Part shown: positions 55,748 through 64,000 of the stretch, piece by piece
How the letters are laid out: every line of letters starts with the position of its first letter
Numbering within the stretch: position 1 is the stretch's first letter
Assembly: GCF_002845985.1 (NCBI RefSeq)
Contig: NZ_PDFK01000003.1
Coordinates: 620,001 to 684,000, forward strand
Length of the DNA: 64,000 bases
From: Lysinibacillus fusiformis
GTDB taxonomy: Bacteria; Bacillota; Bacilli; Bacillales_A; Planococcaceae
Direction of reading: 5' to 3'
Translations under genes and position numbers: made by a program
The notes under the pieces: model-generated
The model's input: only the letters and a program-made list of their open reading frames with translations
Told to the model about the DNA's origin: nothing
Databases searched by the model: none

Positions 55748-56185
55748 ATGCCTAATCATTTAGATAATCAGCTGTGCTTTCTTTTGTATGCCACATCAAA
55801 GGAAATCATTCGACAATACACATTATTATTAAAGCCATATGATCTAACTTATACAGGTTATATCACTTTATTAGCCTTGGAGGAAAACGAACAAATAACA
55901 GTGAAAGAATTGGGACAACGTTTATTTTTAGATTCAGGTACATTAACACCGTTGCTCAAAAAGTTAGAGGCGAAGGGCTATATTTGTCGTGAGCGTTCCA
56001 AGGATGACGAACGACAAATGCAAATTTATTTATCAAAAGAAGGCAGTAATGTCCGTTGTATGCTACCAGAAGTGTCACGACAAGTAATGCACCAATCAAA
56101 TATTTCAGAGCAGCAATTTATACAACTGAAAAATGTTCTTCAAGATATTATGCACAACGACTGGACAATGAAAGATAAAAAATAA
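55748..56185 (+). CDS. ohrR: MarR-family organic peroxide sensor OhrR
   Basis: 145 residues. The early LDNQLCFLLYATSKEI carries the peroxide-sensing Cys (residue 10) at the place known in OhrR. The winged helix is VKELGQRLFLDSGTLTPLLKKLEAKGYI with ERSKDDERQMQIYL. A second Cys is at LPE-adjacent VRCML. It represses ohrA and itself until oxidised. Confidence 0.92.
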   Translation: MPNHLDNQLCFLLYATSKEIIRQYTLLLKPYDLTYTGYITLLALEENEQITVKELGQRLFLDSGTLTPLLKKLEAKGYICRERSKDDERQMQIYLSKEGSNVRCMLPEVSRQVMHQSNISEQQFIQLKNVLQDIMHNDWTMKDKK

Positions 56186-56747
56186 AGTAATGAATATTGT
56201 AACCCTAAAACTTTTGATTCATGCTATAGCGGCGGTATCACGTAACAATAATTTTATATAATCAACATAAGGAACCGTATTTGGAATTTGCTTATCTTCC
56301 AAATACGGTTCTAGGCATTTTATCAGATGCCATTAACAATTTATAAAATCACCGCTTAACTACCATTTCCCGCAATCCCCCTTTTTTAAGAATTTATCTC
56401 TGTGCCAATTACACAAACAAATCCAATAAAAATCCTATTAGAATACCTTCCAGAGCTACATTACTCCCTATCACCATAAAATCAAAAACTAAGTACACCT
56501 AATCTAATTGGTGTTGAAGCAATCATATATTTCGTCATTACCTTATTCCTTCATTTAACTATTTTTAGTGTGCAAAATTCAGATCCTGCCACCTACAATC
56601 AGAAGCTTAAAATATATTCTAAGACAATTATTTTTTATCGAAAAACAATATTTTTTTATCCTTTATCAACTATTTTATTATTGACATTTTAAATTTCAAA
56701 TTATAAAATGACCAAAACCTTATATATAAATATGGAAGGGTGATTTG
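56186..56747. other. 562-base region with one perfect dyad
   Basis: AT-rich, no gene seen. Contains the 15-base perfect inverted repeat at 56272-56311. No promoter stands out by eye except the ribosome site of the next gene. Confidence 0.5.
56272..56311. terminator. 15-base perfect hairpin after ohrR
   Basis: GAACCGTATTTGGAA pairs perfectly with TTCCAAATACGGTTC around a ten-base loop. No clear T run follows on either strand, so termination is uncertain. Confidence 0.5.
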
Positions 56748-57191
56748 ATGAACTATGAGGATTTGATACAGCAAAAAGGTTTTGTTTTTTTAGATAATAT
56801 AGTAGAGCCTGGTACGAATTCATTGAGAATTTCTATTAAAAGAGCTTCTATCAGTTCTAAAAGCGAGGAGGTAAATGTTGGTGAATATACATTATATGAT
56901 GTCAACCCAATTGAAATTGATAAGACATTACCAGTGATACATATAGAATTTGATTCGTATGTAGCCTATTCTGTTTTCGATGAGTCATTTCATTTTGTAA
57001 ATTCAGAAGATAAATTTATTGGTCATTCAGTACGTTTATTCTCAAAGTCTACCTATTTAGATTTTGTAAGTAATGGAACAATTGCTCAGGAAATATACTC
57101 CTACAAAGACCTAATTCATTACCAAATTGTTTGTCTTGACCATATAATAGATATTGTTTCTTTCGATAAACCTAGTGTTTTAAAAGAATAA
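56748..57191 (+). CDS. Hypothetical protein
   Basis: 147 residues from ATG 56748 with GGAAGGG seven bases upstream. Acidic, beta-rich by eye (VIHIEFDSYVAYSVFDES, HYQIVCLDHIIDIVSF), without signal or membrane segment. I do not recognise the family; size and composition recall immunity or SMI1-like small proteins, but no motif supports this. Confidence 0.65.
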   Translation: MNYEDLIQQKGFVFLDNIVEPGTNSLRISIKRASISSKSEEVNVGEYTLYDVNPIEIDKTLPVIHIEFDSYVAYSVFDESFHFVNSEDKFIGHSVRLFSKSTYLDFVSNGTIAQEIYSYKDLIHYQIVCLDHIIDIVSFDKPSVLKE

Positions 57192-57315
57192 TAGATCCTA
57201 AAACAGTCAATGAAATATGTTGTCTGTTTTTTATTTTTATCAAAAAGATTACTAAATATATAATTATCGGAAGTATAAAAGATGTCTCAGAGCTACTTAG
57301 ATCAACACGAAATAC

Positions 57316-57353
57316 AAAAACGACCTAAAGCTTTAAGCTATTAGGTCGTTTTC
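57316..57353 (-). terminator. Terminator of the adenine deaminase gene
   Basis: AACGACCTAA/TTAGGTCGTT extended by an inner AGCTT/AAGCT pairing. Poly-U follows on the minus strand, just after the stop at 57356. Confidence 0.85.
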
Positions 57354-57355
57354 GT

Positions 57356-59101
57356 CTATGCTTCTACAGAGATGTGCTGGAAGGTTGTCACATCAAATAA
57401 TCCTGTATCTGTTAGTTTTAGTGCAGGAATGACTGGTAATGCCACAAAAGAAAACGTCAGTAGAAAATGGAAATCTAATGTTGGGTTGAGCGTCTTTAAT
57501 GCACTATGCAAGCCTGCTAGCTGTTCCTTTGCTTGCTGAGCAGGGGCATCTGTCATCAAGCCGCCAATGGTTAATGGCATCTCCGCTAGAATTTTGCCAT
57601 CTGCTACAATCACAAAGCCCCCTTGGATTTCTTGAATGCGTGCAAGCGCAAGTATCATATCCTCATCGTTTGTCCCTACGACAAGGGCATTATGTGAATC
57701 ATGTGCTACGGTTGTGGCTACTGCCCCTTTTTGTAAACCAAAGCCTTTGACAATGCCTAGACCTGTCGTGTGTAAATGATGGTGTCGTTCAATTACGGCC
57801 AATTTCAGTAAATCTTGTTCTACAGATGGTTCAAAAACGCCTTCTTTCACAGGTACATCCATTACTACATGATTGGTAATGAGCTGATTTGGAACAATCT
57901 CCATAACATTAGCCTTCGTACCCTTTGTGAAAGCTAGTTGTAGCCTATCCTTTGTAATGGCTGGTAAATGCACTGATTGGTGGATATGAGCAGGAACAAT
58001 TAGCTCTTGACGACTTGTCAGCATTTCTCCATTTTCAGCAACCTTTCGACCATTTTTCCATACAGCCTTTGCCTGCATCGTCGACAAATCCTCGACTAAC
58101 ACAAAATCTGCCTTATAGCCTGGGGCAAGTACCCCTCGATCAAATAAACGATAGCATTCTGCTGTGTTCACAGTTGCTAACTGGATTGCCTGTAATGGTG
58201 TCATCCCTTCGGCTATTGCCATAGCTATATCATAATTGATGCTACCTTCATCGATTAACTCATCCACATATTTATCGTCTGTACAAAAACCAAAGCGACG
58301 AGCATTATGTGGCTGAACAGCCGGTAATAAATCACGTAAATTTTTAGCTGCTGAGCCTTCTCGAATCAGTACATACATCCCTTGCTCTACACGATCAATG
58401 GCTTCTTCGGCTGTCACACATTCATGATCTGTCAGTATGCCTGCAGCGCGATAGCCTGTAATTTGTTCGCTCTGTAAGCCAGCACAATGCCCATCGATTA
58501 CTAGGTTTGCTTGCTGTGATAATAAAATTTTCTGAAGCATGCCCTCTTCCCCATTTAATACGGCTGGAAAATCCATGACTTCTGCCAAGCCACGAACTTG
58601 TTCATGTTTTAGAAATGACGCCAAATCCTGAGCTGTTAGTGTTGCACCTGCATTTTCAAACTGTGTACCAGGTACGCTTGATGGCAGCATCACAAAAATA
58701 TCCATATCCGCTTTTTGTGCATCATCGAGCATAAATTGGATGCCTTCCGCTCCTGCGACATTGGCGATTTCATGTGGATCTGTGATGACTGTGGTAATAC
58801 CATGAGGTAGTAAAACTCGACTAAATTCCCCCGGCGTTAGCATGGAAGATTCTATATGTATATGACCATCAATTAATCCAGGAATGACGTAGCTTCCTGC
58901 TGCATCCTGTTCCTCTTTTGCCTGAAATTTGTGGTTGTGATCCAGTGCCACAATCGTACCATTGTTCACAACAATGTCTGCCTTTTTCCACGTTAACGTA
59001 TAAACATCGGCCACTTGAGCATTTCTCAGTATGAAATCTGCCTCTAATTTCCCTTGAGATGATAAGATATTTTGCGTTAACTTCTGTAATTTTGTTGTCA
59101 T
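57356..59101 (-). CDS. ade: Adenine deaminase
   Basis: 581 residues, amidohydrolase superfamily. Metal-binding IDGHIHIESSML, HGITTVITDPHEIANV, DGHCAGL and TDHECV are present, and the C-terminal Ade domain has HDSHNALVVGTND. It converts adenine to hypoxanthine and ammonia in purine salvage. It has a good ribosome site (AAAAGGAG) and its own terminator. Confidence 0.94.
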   Translation of the reverse strand: MTTKLQKLTQNILSSQGKLEADFILRNAQVADVYTLTWKKADIVVNNGTIVALDHNHKFQAKEEQDAAGSYVIPGLIDGHIHIESSMLTPGEFSRVLLPHGITTVITDPHEIANVAGAEGIQFMLDDAQKADMDIFVMLPSSVPGTQFENAGATLTAQDLASFLKHEQVRGLAEVMDFPAVLNGEEGMLQKILLSQQANLVIDGHCAGLQSEQITGYRAAGILTDHECVTAEEAIDRVEQGMYVLIREGSAAKNLRDLLPAVQPHNARRFGFCTDDKYVDELIDEGSINYDIAMAIAEGMTPLQAIQLATVNTAECYRLFDRGVLAPGYKADFVLVEDLSTMQAKAVWKNGRKVAENGEMLTSRQELIVPAHIHQSVHLPAITKDRLQLAFTKGTKANVMEIVPNQLITNHVVMDVPVKEGVFEPSVEQDLLKLAVIERHHHLHTTGLGIVKGFGLQKGAVATTVAHDSHNALVVGTNDEDMILALARIQEIQGGFVIVADGKILAEMPLTIGGLMTDAPAQQAKEQLAGLHSALKTLNPTLDFHFLLTFSFVALPVIPALKLTDTGLFDVTTFQHISVEA

Positions 59102-59183
59102 AGCCTATACTCCTTTTTCTTTTAAGAACTATCATGCCTGAAAAATACCGATCATTGCAAGTATTTATAGTAGTACAGTAAAA

Positions 59184-59207
59184 AACGACCATCCATCAAT
59201 GGTCGTT
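59184..59207 (-). terminator. Terminator overlapping the end of the stress-protein gene
   Basis: AACGACCAT/ATGGTCGTT with a six-base loop followed by U on the minus strand. The stop codon at 59196 lies in the loop. Confidence 0.75.
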
Positions 59208-59618
59208 CGAAAATTCTAGCTCTTTTGGTGGTTGTCCCTTTTTATTCATCAAGCGCATGCGAATAGGTTCAATTTTCAAGGTCACCATTTCGTCCTGATT
59301 ACCAACGAAGATACTCGTAAAAAATTCAGCTAGTTTATTTTTTAACCCCTCTTCATGGACTTCCGTAAGCTGGCCCTCTATTTCAACATACGTATCCCCA
59401 AAGCCTTCATTTTCATAGCCATATAAAATATGGGTATAGGGATTTTTACGAAGTTCTTCCATTTTCTCTGAATGTTTATTCGTTACCGTATATAATACAA
59501 AGTCCTCATGTTGAAACGTCATATAACGAGAGTACGGTTTTCCATTTTCTACAGTCGCCATCGTTCCAATCTTTTCTCGATTTAAAACTTCTAAAATTTC
59601 ATCACGTACAGAAGTCAT
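59196..59618 (-). CDS. Pyridoxamine 5'-phosphate oxidase-like general stress protein
   Basis: 140 residues from ATG 59618; AAAGGATGG precedes it, and the six extra codons to 59636 overlap that site. Split-barrel flavin-binding fold (KIGTMATVENGKPYSRYMTF, LYTVTNKHSEKMEEL), close to B. subtilis YdaG/general stress protein 26. Probably binds FMN or a related cofactor; activity unknown. Confidence 0.85.
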   Translation of the reverse strand: MTSVRDEILEVLNREKIGTMATVENGKPYSRYMTFQHEDFVLYTVTNKHSEKMEELRKNPYTHILYGYENEGFGDTYVEIEGQLTEVHEEGLKNKLAEFFTSIFVGNQDEMVTLKIEPIRMRLMNKKGQPPKELEFSNDH

Positions 59619-59783
59619 TTCATCCCATCCTTTCATCTACATATCTATTTTGCCCTCTCCTCAAAAAGCTAAACCGCCTTTTTTTGAAAAATGTGAAATG
59701 ACAATTTTCGGCCATATTGAAAATCTATTTGTTATAATAGTTGGATGGATAATAGGAATTTTCAGATAAATGAGGGTTAAAAA

Positions 59784-60410
59784 ATGAAACAAGCTTTCTT
59801 TACGCGCTGTTTGTTTTTCATAACAGGCATTATCGTGCTATCTTTTGGCATTACATTAACAATTAAAGGGCAGCTTTTTGGCGTTGGCTCTTGGGATGTA
59901 CTACATATTGGCTTAACAAAAACAGTGGGTTTAACAATCGGCACTTGGTCCATTATATTGGGACTTGCCATTTTAGCATTTGATATGCTGATCACAAAAA
60001 AATTTCCATTACCAGGGACCTTTATTGATATGTTTTTAGCAGGCATTTTTATTGATATATTTAATTATTGGTTGCCAGATATCGATGGATTTTGGATGCA
60101 ACTTGTCTCCTATCTTACAGGGTTAGTTTTATTAGGCTGGGGTTGCGGTATGTACATGGTAGCCAATTTGGGAATCGGTCCACGTGATACGTTAATGTTA
60201 ATGATGGTCCATAAGCTTGGCTGGAGTGTTACACGTTCTCGTACAACAATGGAAGTGACTGTCGCTGTTATTGGCTTTTTACTAGGTGGCCCTATTGGAA
60301 TTGGTACAGTCATTATGGCATTTGGGCTTGGACCAATTGTACAATTTGCCTTAACCTATAATGAAAAATTATTTATGAGATGGACTGGCGTGAAAAGCGC
60401 TGTCGTATAA
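59784..60410 (+). CDS. YczE/YyaS-family integral membrane protein
   Basis: 208 residues, five membrane segments: GITLTIKGQLFGVGSWDVLHIGL, GPRDTLMLMM, and RTTMEVTVAVIGFLLGG split among them. In Bacillus, yczE lies beside sfp and is reported to be needed for some non-ribosomal products. Here it lies far from the megasynthase, so a link is only a possibility. Confidence 0.85.
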   Translation: MKQAFFTRCLFFITGIIVLSFGITLTIKGQLFGVGSWDVLHIGLTKTVGLTIGTWSIILGLAILAFDMLITKKFPLPGTFIDMFLAGIFIDIFNYWLPDIDGFWMQLVSYLTGLVLLGWGCGMYMVANLGIGPRDTLMLMMVHKLGWSVTRSRTTMEVTVAVIGFLLGGPIGIGTVIMAFGLGPIVQFALTYNEKLFMRWTGVKSAVV

Positions 60411-60419
60411 GCTTACAAG

Positions 60420-60447
60420 ACAATGCAAAAATGCATTGTCTTTTTTT
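60420..60447 (+). terminator. Terminator of the YczE-family gene
   Basis: ACAATGCA/TGCATTGT stem with an A-rich loop, followed by seven T. Confidence 0.85.
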
Positions 60448-60484
60448 ATACAGTTGCAATATACAGTCTAACTATATATAATCA

Positions 60485-60509
60485 AACTATATAGTTAAAC
60501 TGTATAGTT
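60485..60509. promoter_or_regulatory. PadR operator palindromes
   Basis: AACTATATAGTT (60485-60496, perfect palindrome) and AACTGTATAGTT (60498-60509), one base apart; a related half (AACTATATAT) lies upstream at 60470-60479. They sit immediately before the PadR ribosome site. Confidence 0.6.
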
Positions 60510-60520
60510 GAGGTGACCTA

Positions 60521-60844
60521 ATGAAAAAACATAAATTACTGCCTTTATCAGAAACCATGCATTATATTTTACTTGCTCTACGTGAACCGTTACATGGCTA
60601 TGCAATGATGCAAAAAATCGAGGAAATGAGCGCTGGCAGTGTGAGAATTGCTGCTGGCACCATGTATGGGGCAATAGAAAATTTGTTGAAATATCATTGG
60701 ATTACTCCTGTTGCAACCGAGGATTCTAGACGCAAGGTGTATCAAACAACCGCTGAAGGGCTAAATATATTAGCTATCGAGCAACAGCGATTGCAACGAA
60801 TTTTATCTTTATATGAGGGAGCTGATGAACATGATAAAGTTTAA
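60521..60844 (+). CDS. PadR-family regulator
   Basis: 107 residues, single winged helix: MHYILLALREPLHGYAMMQKIEEM is the split family start, then AAGTMYGAIENLLKYHWI and DSRRKVYQTTAEG. The palindromes just before it suggest autorepression. It overlaps the DUF2812 gene by 14 bases; PadR-DUF2812 pairs are common in Firmicutes. Confidence 0.92.
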   Translation: MKKHKLLPLSETMHYILLALREPLHGYAMMQKIEEMSAGSVRIAAGTMYGAIENLLKYHWITPVATEDSRRKVYQTTAEGLNILAIEQQRLQRILSLYEGADEHDKV

Positions 60845-61436
60845 AATCTTTTTTGATATTGAAAAGGAAGAACAATGGTTAAATCAAATGTTATCCCAAG
60901 GCTTAGTTTGCACAAACATAAATTCAGCAGGTTTTTATACATTTAAACATACTACAGATCTTGAACAAGTTATCCGAATTGATTATCAGCAAGATCTTCG
61001 AAAAAAAGAGCAACCAAACTATAAGCAATTACATGAGGATTTTGGGTGGCGCCCTTTAAAAGAAAAGTCGTATGATGGAACCTACTATTGGTTAAAAAGA
61101 AAAGATGGCAACGATGAATTATTTTCGGATAATGATTCGTATATTGCTAAATATAAACGTTTAATGCAGCATGCAAGCCATTGGGCGTTACTCTCTTTTC
61201 TTTTGTTAATGATTTTGTATGCCAATGATGACTTCGATTCCTTTTTCAGTATAAAAGCTGCCTATTATACACCTGGCTTATGGGAGAAAGAAGGTTTAGC
61301 ATTCCTTTTGGCTTTTTTATTTGAAACACCCTTTGCCCTTATGCGCTTTATTCCACCTTGGCTATTTTTAGCAACATGTGGGATGTATGTAGTCGTTTAT
61401 TATCGTTATCGGAAATCTATACAGCAGCTGTTATAG
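60831..61436 (+). CDS. DUF2812 membrane protein
   Basis: 201 residues from ATG 60831, nine bases after GGAG. A soluble N-terminal DUF2812 domain (about 1-105; FFDIEKEEQWLNQML, RIDYQQDL, GWRPLK) is followed by two membrane segments (about 112-130 and 165-190). Role unknown, probably under control of the overlapping PadR gene. Confidence 0.82.
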   Translation: MIKFKIFFDIEKEEQWLNQMLSQGLVCTNINSAGFYTFKHTTDLEQVIRIDYQQDLRKKEQPNYKQLHEDFGWRPLKEKSYDGTYYWLKRKDGNDELFSDNDSYIAKYKRLMQHASHWALLSFLLLMILYANDDFDSFFSIKAAYYTPGLWEKEGLAFLLAFLFETPFALMRFIPPWLFLATCGMYVVVYYRYRKSIQQLL

Positions 61437-61446
61437 AAAATACCAA

Positions 61447-61476
61447 GGAGCCACTTACGTAGCGTAAAATGGCTCC
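61447..61476. terminator. Hairpin between the DUF2812 gene and L25
   Basis: GGAGCCA-TTACG and CGTAA-TGGCTCC stem between convergent genes; the T runs on either side are short, so it is a modest terminator. Confidence 0.6.
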
Positions 61477-61484
61477 TCTTTCCT

Positions 61485-62120
61485 CTATGCTTCTGGTTCA
61501 GCACCGTTTTGTCCTGTTGCTTCTATCACTTCTGGTGTACCATCCACAGTATCTTCTTCTTGTACATTTTCAGCAGGTGGTGGTGTAATTGTTGCTAATG
61601 TGAAGTCATCCTCTTGTAAAATTTCAAACGAAAACTGCTGACGAATATCTCCTACATAAAGAGACGTGCCAATCGCTACATTCGTAACATCAATTTCTAT
61701 AGTTTCTGGAATCTCGGTTGGCTTCACTTTGATGCGTACCTCACGATTTGGCTGTAGCAGGAAACCGCCATCCGCAACACCGACAGCATGACCAGTCACT
61801 GTTACTGGAATGTCCACTTCTAGCTCCTCTGACATATTGATGGACTTAAAATCAACGTGTTTAACATTGCCCTTTAATGCACAACGTTGTACTTCTGTTA
61901 ATACAGCATTAATTCGTTTTCCTTCTACATCTAGTTGAAAAACACTTTTCGTACCATGTGCTGCTAACATTTTTGCAAAGGTTCTAGCATCTAATGTAAT
62001 AGCTGTTGATTCCATTTGAAAGCCGTAGACAACACCAGGAATGTCCCCATTTTGTCGAAGCTGTGTTAATGAAGATTGTCGTCCTTTTTGACGTTTACTG
62101 GCAGTTAAAACCATATTCAT
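61485..62120 (-). CDS. rplY: 50S ribosomal protein L25/general stress protein Ctc
   Basis: 211 residues, the two-domain TL5/Ctc form. The N-terminal domain binds 5S rRNA (ASKRQKGRQSSLTQLRQNGDIPGVVYG), the C-terminal beta domain has VDIPVTVTGHAVGV and the tail is acidic. In B. subtilis ctc is stress-induced; no sigma-B promoter was searched beyond a glance. Confidence 0.93.
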   Translation of the reverse strand: MNMVLTASKRQKGRQSSLTQLRQNGDIPGVVYGFQMESTAITLDARTFAKMLAAHGTKSVFQLDVEGKRINAVLTEVQRCALKGNVKHVDFKSINMSEELEVDIPVTVTGHAVGVADGGFLLQPNREVRIKVKPTEIPETIEIDVTNVAIGTSLYVGDIRQQFSFEILQEDDFTLATITPPPAENVQEEDTVDGTPEVIEATGQNGAEPEA

Positions 62121-62221
62121 CGAATATTTCCCCTTTCATGGAAACTAGTCTCATAAAAGGTTTTGCCTTTTCTGTTGTATTTTATACCTACATTGTTTGA
62201 TGAAAAAACGGATGATAAACT

Positions 62222-62258
62222 AAAAAACACCTCCTTTGTCCAGATAGCAAAGGAAGTG
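62222..62258 (-). terminator. Terminator of the HAD nucleotidase gene
   Basis: CACCTCCTTTG/CAAAGGAAGTG stem with one mismatch, followed on the minus strand by six U. Confidence 0.8.
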
Positions 62259-62267
62259 CCGTATTTC

Positions 62268-62972
62268 TTAATACAGAGCTATTTTTTTATTTAATAACCC
62301 ATGTAATTCATGCAATTTTTTAATTTCATAATGCGGTTCAATGTCGCTCGTGTTTTCAACATTATGGATGTTAAACCAGCATGTATCGATCCCTGATAGT
62401 AAACCACCTTTTATGTCTGACGTCAAAGAATCACCGATAATAAGCGTTTTAGCTTTATCAAAATGATCAATCCGTTCAAATACATAATCAAAAAAGGCTG
62501 GCATCGGCTTTTGATAGCCCGTTTGCTCCGAAATAAAGATACCCTTAAAATATTGTGCTAAATTGGCATCCACTAATCGTTTATTTTGTGTCATCATGAT
62601 GCCATTTGACACAACATATAAATGATGACTTTCGGCTAATTGAGCAATGACTTCATAAGCCCCATCCACATAATGATGTGCCTCCTGTAAATATTTTTGG
62701 AACAGCGATTCAAAGTAGACGCCATCAACCTCTATCCCAAATTCTTTTAAAGCAATTGCAAATCGTGTATTATGTAGTGTATTTTTTGTTACTTCCCCAC
62801 GCTCAAAAGCTCGCCACATCGTCTCATTTATCTCCTTGTAACGGGCAATCATCTCTGGCGTAGTAGCTATGTTTTCCTCTTTAAACATGCGGTCCAGCGC
62901 CGCATTTTCAGCTAAATCAAAATCTAGTAACGTATCATCCACGTCAAACAATAGTGTCTCATATTTCGTCAT
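62268..62972 (-). CDS. YjjG/YfnB-family HAD pyrimidine nucleotidase
   Basis: 234 residues from ATG 62972. HAD motifs: DVDDTLLDF (nucleophile Asp), VVSNGIM, KPMPAFF and IGDSLTSDIKGG. YjjG-type enzymes remove phosphate from non-canonical pyrimidine nucleotides, a housekeeping role. The GTG four codons earlier belongs to the ribosome-site region. Confidence 0.88.
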   Translation of the reverse strand: MTKYETLLFDVDDTLLDFDLAENAALDRMFKEENIATTPEMIARYKEINETMWRAFERGEVTKNTLHNTRFAIALKEFGIEVDGVYFESLFQKYLQEAHHYVDGAYEVIAQLAESHHLYVVSNGIMMTQNKRLVDANLAQYFKGIFISEQTGYQKPMPAFFDYVFERIDHFDKAKTLIIGDSLTSDIKGGLLSGIDTCWFNIHNVENTSDIEPHYEIKKLHELHGLLNKKIALY

Positions 62973-63248
62973 ATCTGTTCCCACTTTCTTCGATGCATTG
63001 TGACTATTTACTCTCTACCATGATAACGTTTTTTATAAGAAATAACAGTAAAATGTCCTATAACAGAATATTAGGACATCAATGCGCTTTAACTCTTCAA
63101 TTGCTAGCCATATGGAACGGTGAACATTTTCCTATATTGGGTAAAAAAATGTTCGTCTAGTCCTAAAATAGTCCGTTCGGTAATTTCATATTTGAAATTT
63201 TCGATGAATATGAGACAATAGAATGCTAGAAAGGAAGATGTACGAAAG

Positions 63249-64000
63249 ATGACGACCTTACAAAAAATAACACCTGTCTTTGATCCATGGGAAGCGTATT
63301 TAGATGTGGAACAGCATGGACAAATGACACTATCAAATATTGAATTTACAACTACTAATCTTTGCAACATGCGCTGCGCTCACTGTGCAGTAGGCTATAC
63401 ATTACAAAATAAAGACCCTGAGGCACTACCTATAAACTTAATTTTACAGCGCTTAGACGAGATACCTCATTTAAAAACACTCAGCATTACAGGTGGAGAA
63501 CCGATGATGAGTAAAAAGTCTGTTCAAAACTATGTATTGCCGCTTTTAAAATACGCACACGAACGAGGCGTACGGACACAAATTAACTCCAACTTAACAT
63601 TAGAGCCAGCTCGTTATGTATTGATTGCCCCTTATCTAGATGTCCTTCATATTTCTCATAACTGGGGAACGATTGATGAATTTGTAGAAACCGGCTTTGC
63701 CATGATGGAGCGCAAACCAACTTATGACCAACGTGCAGCTTTATTCCAACGCATGATTGATAATGCTAAAATGCTAGCTGAGCATGGTGTTATGGTATCT
63801 GCTGAAACGATGTTAAATAAAAAAACATTGCCTTATTTAGAGCATATCCATCATCAAATCATTGAGGAAATGAAGTGTGCGAGACATGAGGTACACCCAA
63901 TGTACCCATCAGACTTCGCAAGTGCACTTAGTTCTTTATCATTAGAAGAAACGCGTGAAGCCATTCACCATCTACTTGATATTCGTGATGAAAATACATG
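63249..64000 (+). CDS. yfkAB: Radical SAM protein, YfkAB-like (partial, runs off right edge)
   Basis: The frame opens at ATG 63249 (AAAGGAAG about eleven bases upstream) and continues to the window end, giving about 250 residues. The cluster motif is CNMRCAHC near residue 39, followed by SITGGEPMMS. The start FDPWEAY and overall sequence fit the YfkAB radical SAM/CxCxxxxC family of Bacilli. The function of this family is not established. The C-terminal part is outside the window. Confidence 0.85.
   Translation, partial: MTTLQKITPVFDPWEAYLDVEQHGQMTLSNIEFTTTNLCNMRCAHCAVGYTLQNKDPEALPINLILQRLDEIPHLKTLSITGGEPMMSKKSVQNYVLPLLKYAHERGVRTQINSNLTLEPARYVLIAPYLDVLHISHNWGTIDEFVETGFAMMERKPTYDQRAALFQRMIDNAKMLAEHGVMVSAETMLNKKTLPYLEHIHHQIIEEMKCARHEVHPMYPSDFASALSSLSLEETREAIHHLLDIRDENT

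Noticed and set aside
53599..56311. Similarity between the hairpins at 53599 and 56272 as a repeat family
   Set aside because: They share only a short TTTGGA core; the rest differs, so a dispersed repeat is not supported.
1..64000. tRNA, rRNA, CRISPR arrays, insertion sequences or prophage genes
   Set aside because: None recognised on reading both strands.

Overview
The window looks like the chromosome of a low-GC, endospore-former-type Firmicute, most likely Lysinibacillus or a close relative. This is an inference from AT-rich sequence, strong AGGAGG-type ribosome sites, frequent GTG/TTG starts, an SLH-domain protein, and Bacillus-type families (Amj flippase, OhrA/OhrR, YfkAB, DUF1641 next to a formate dehydrogenase, Ctc/L25). 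No rRNA, tRNA, CRISPR array, insertion sequence or phage module was seen.

Bases 1-11381 (minus strand) hold the promoter-proximal end of a biosynthetic operon. It runs Sfp-type phosphopantetheinyl transferase, a 2466-residue PKS-NRPS (KS-ACP-C-A[methyltransferase]-PCP-E), an MFS exporter, then a second PKS gene that runs off the left edge. All four genes overlap. Neither ketosynthase is followed by an acyltransferase, so the line is probably of the trans-AT type. The adenylation domain is split between core motifs a2 and a3 by a methyltransferase, and its reconstructed pocket code resembles asparagine codes. With the terminal epimerase this predicts a D-Asn-type unit.

Bases 11872-27742 are mostly a molybdenum island. 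It contains an HTH/periplasmic-binding-protein-like regulator facing modAB across two identically built operators, then moaD-moaE-mobB-moeA-moeB (minus), moaB-mobA-moaC (plus), moaA-fdhD-DUF2294 (minus), and an operon of a Cys-type formate dehydrogenase, DUF1641 protein and Mrp-like ATPase (plus). These supply uptake, cofactor synthesis, sulfuration and the enzyme itself. No modC ATPase is present.

Bases 27791-36508 are ordinary chromosome: small hypotheticals, a CbrC-like protein, an ABM monooxygenase, an ArsR-type regulator, an EamA transporter, a membrane-anchored alpha/beta hydrolase, an OmpR-type two-component system and the Amj lipid II flippase. Bases 36840-42143 (minus) form a virulence-type locus: three secreted HBL/NHE-family toxin components in one operon, followed by a PI-specific phospholipase C carrying an extra beta/gamma-crystallin-like tail.

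Bases 42854-64000 hold two MFS transporters, the mntABCD manganese-type ABC transporter, a TetR/SDR pair, an SLH protein, a LysR regulator, redox enzymes, an ohrA/ohrR pair, adenine deaminase, a PNPOx-like stress protein, a YczE-type membrane protein, a PadR/DUF2812 pair, L25/Ctc, a HAD nucleotidase and the start of a YfkAB-type radical SAM gene. Several regulators have readable palindromic operators beside them.
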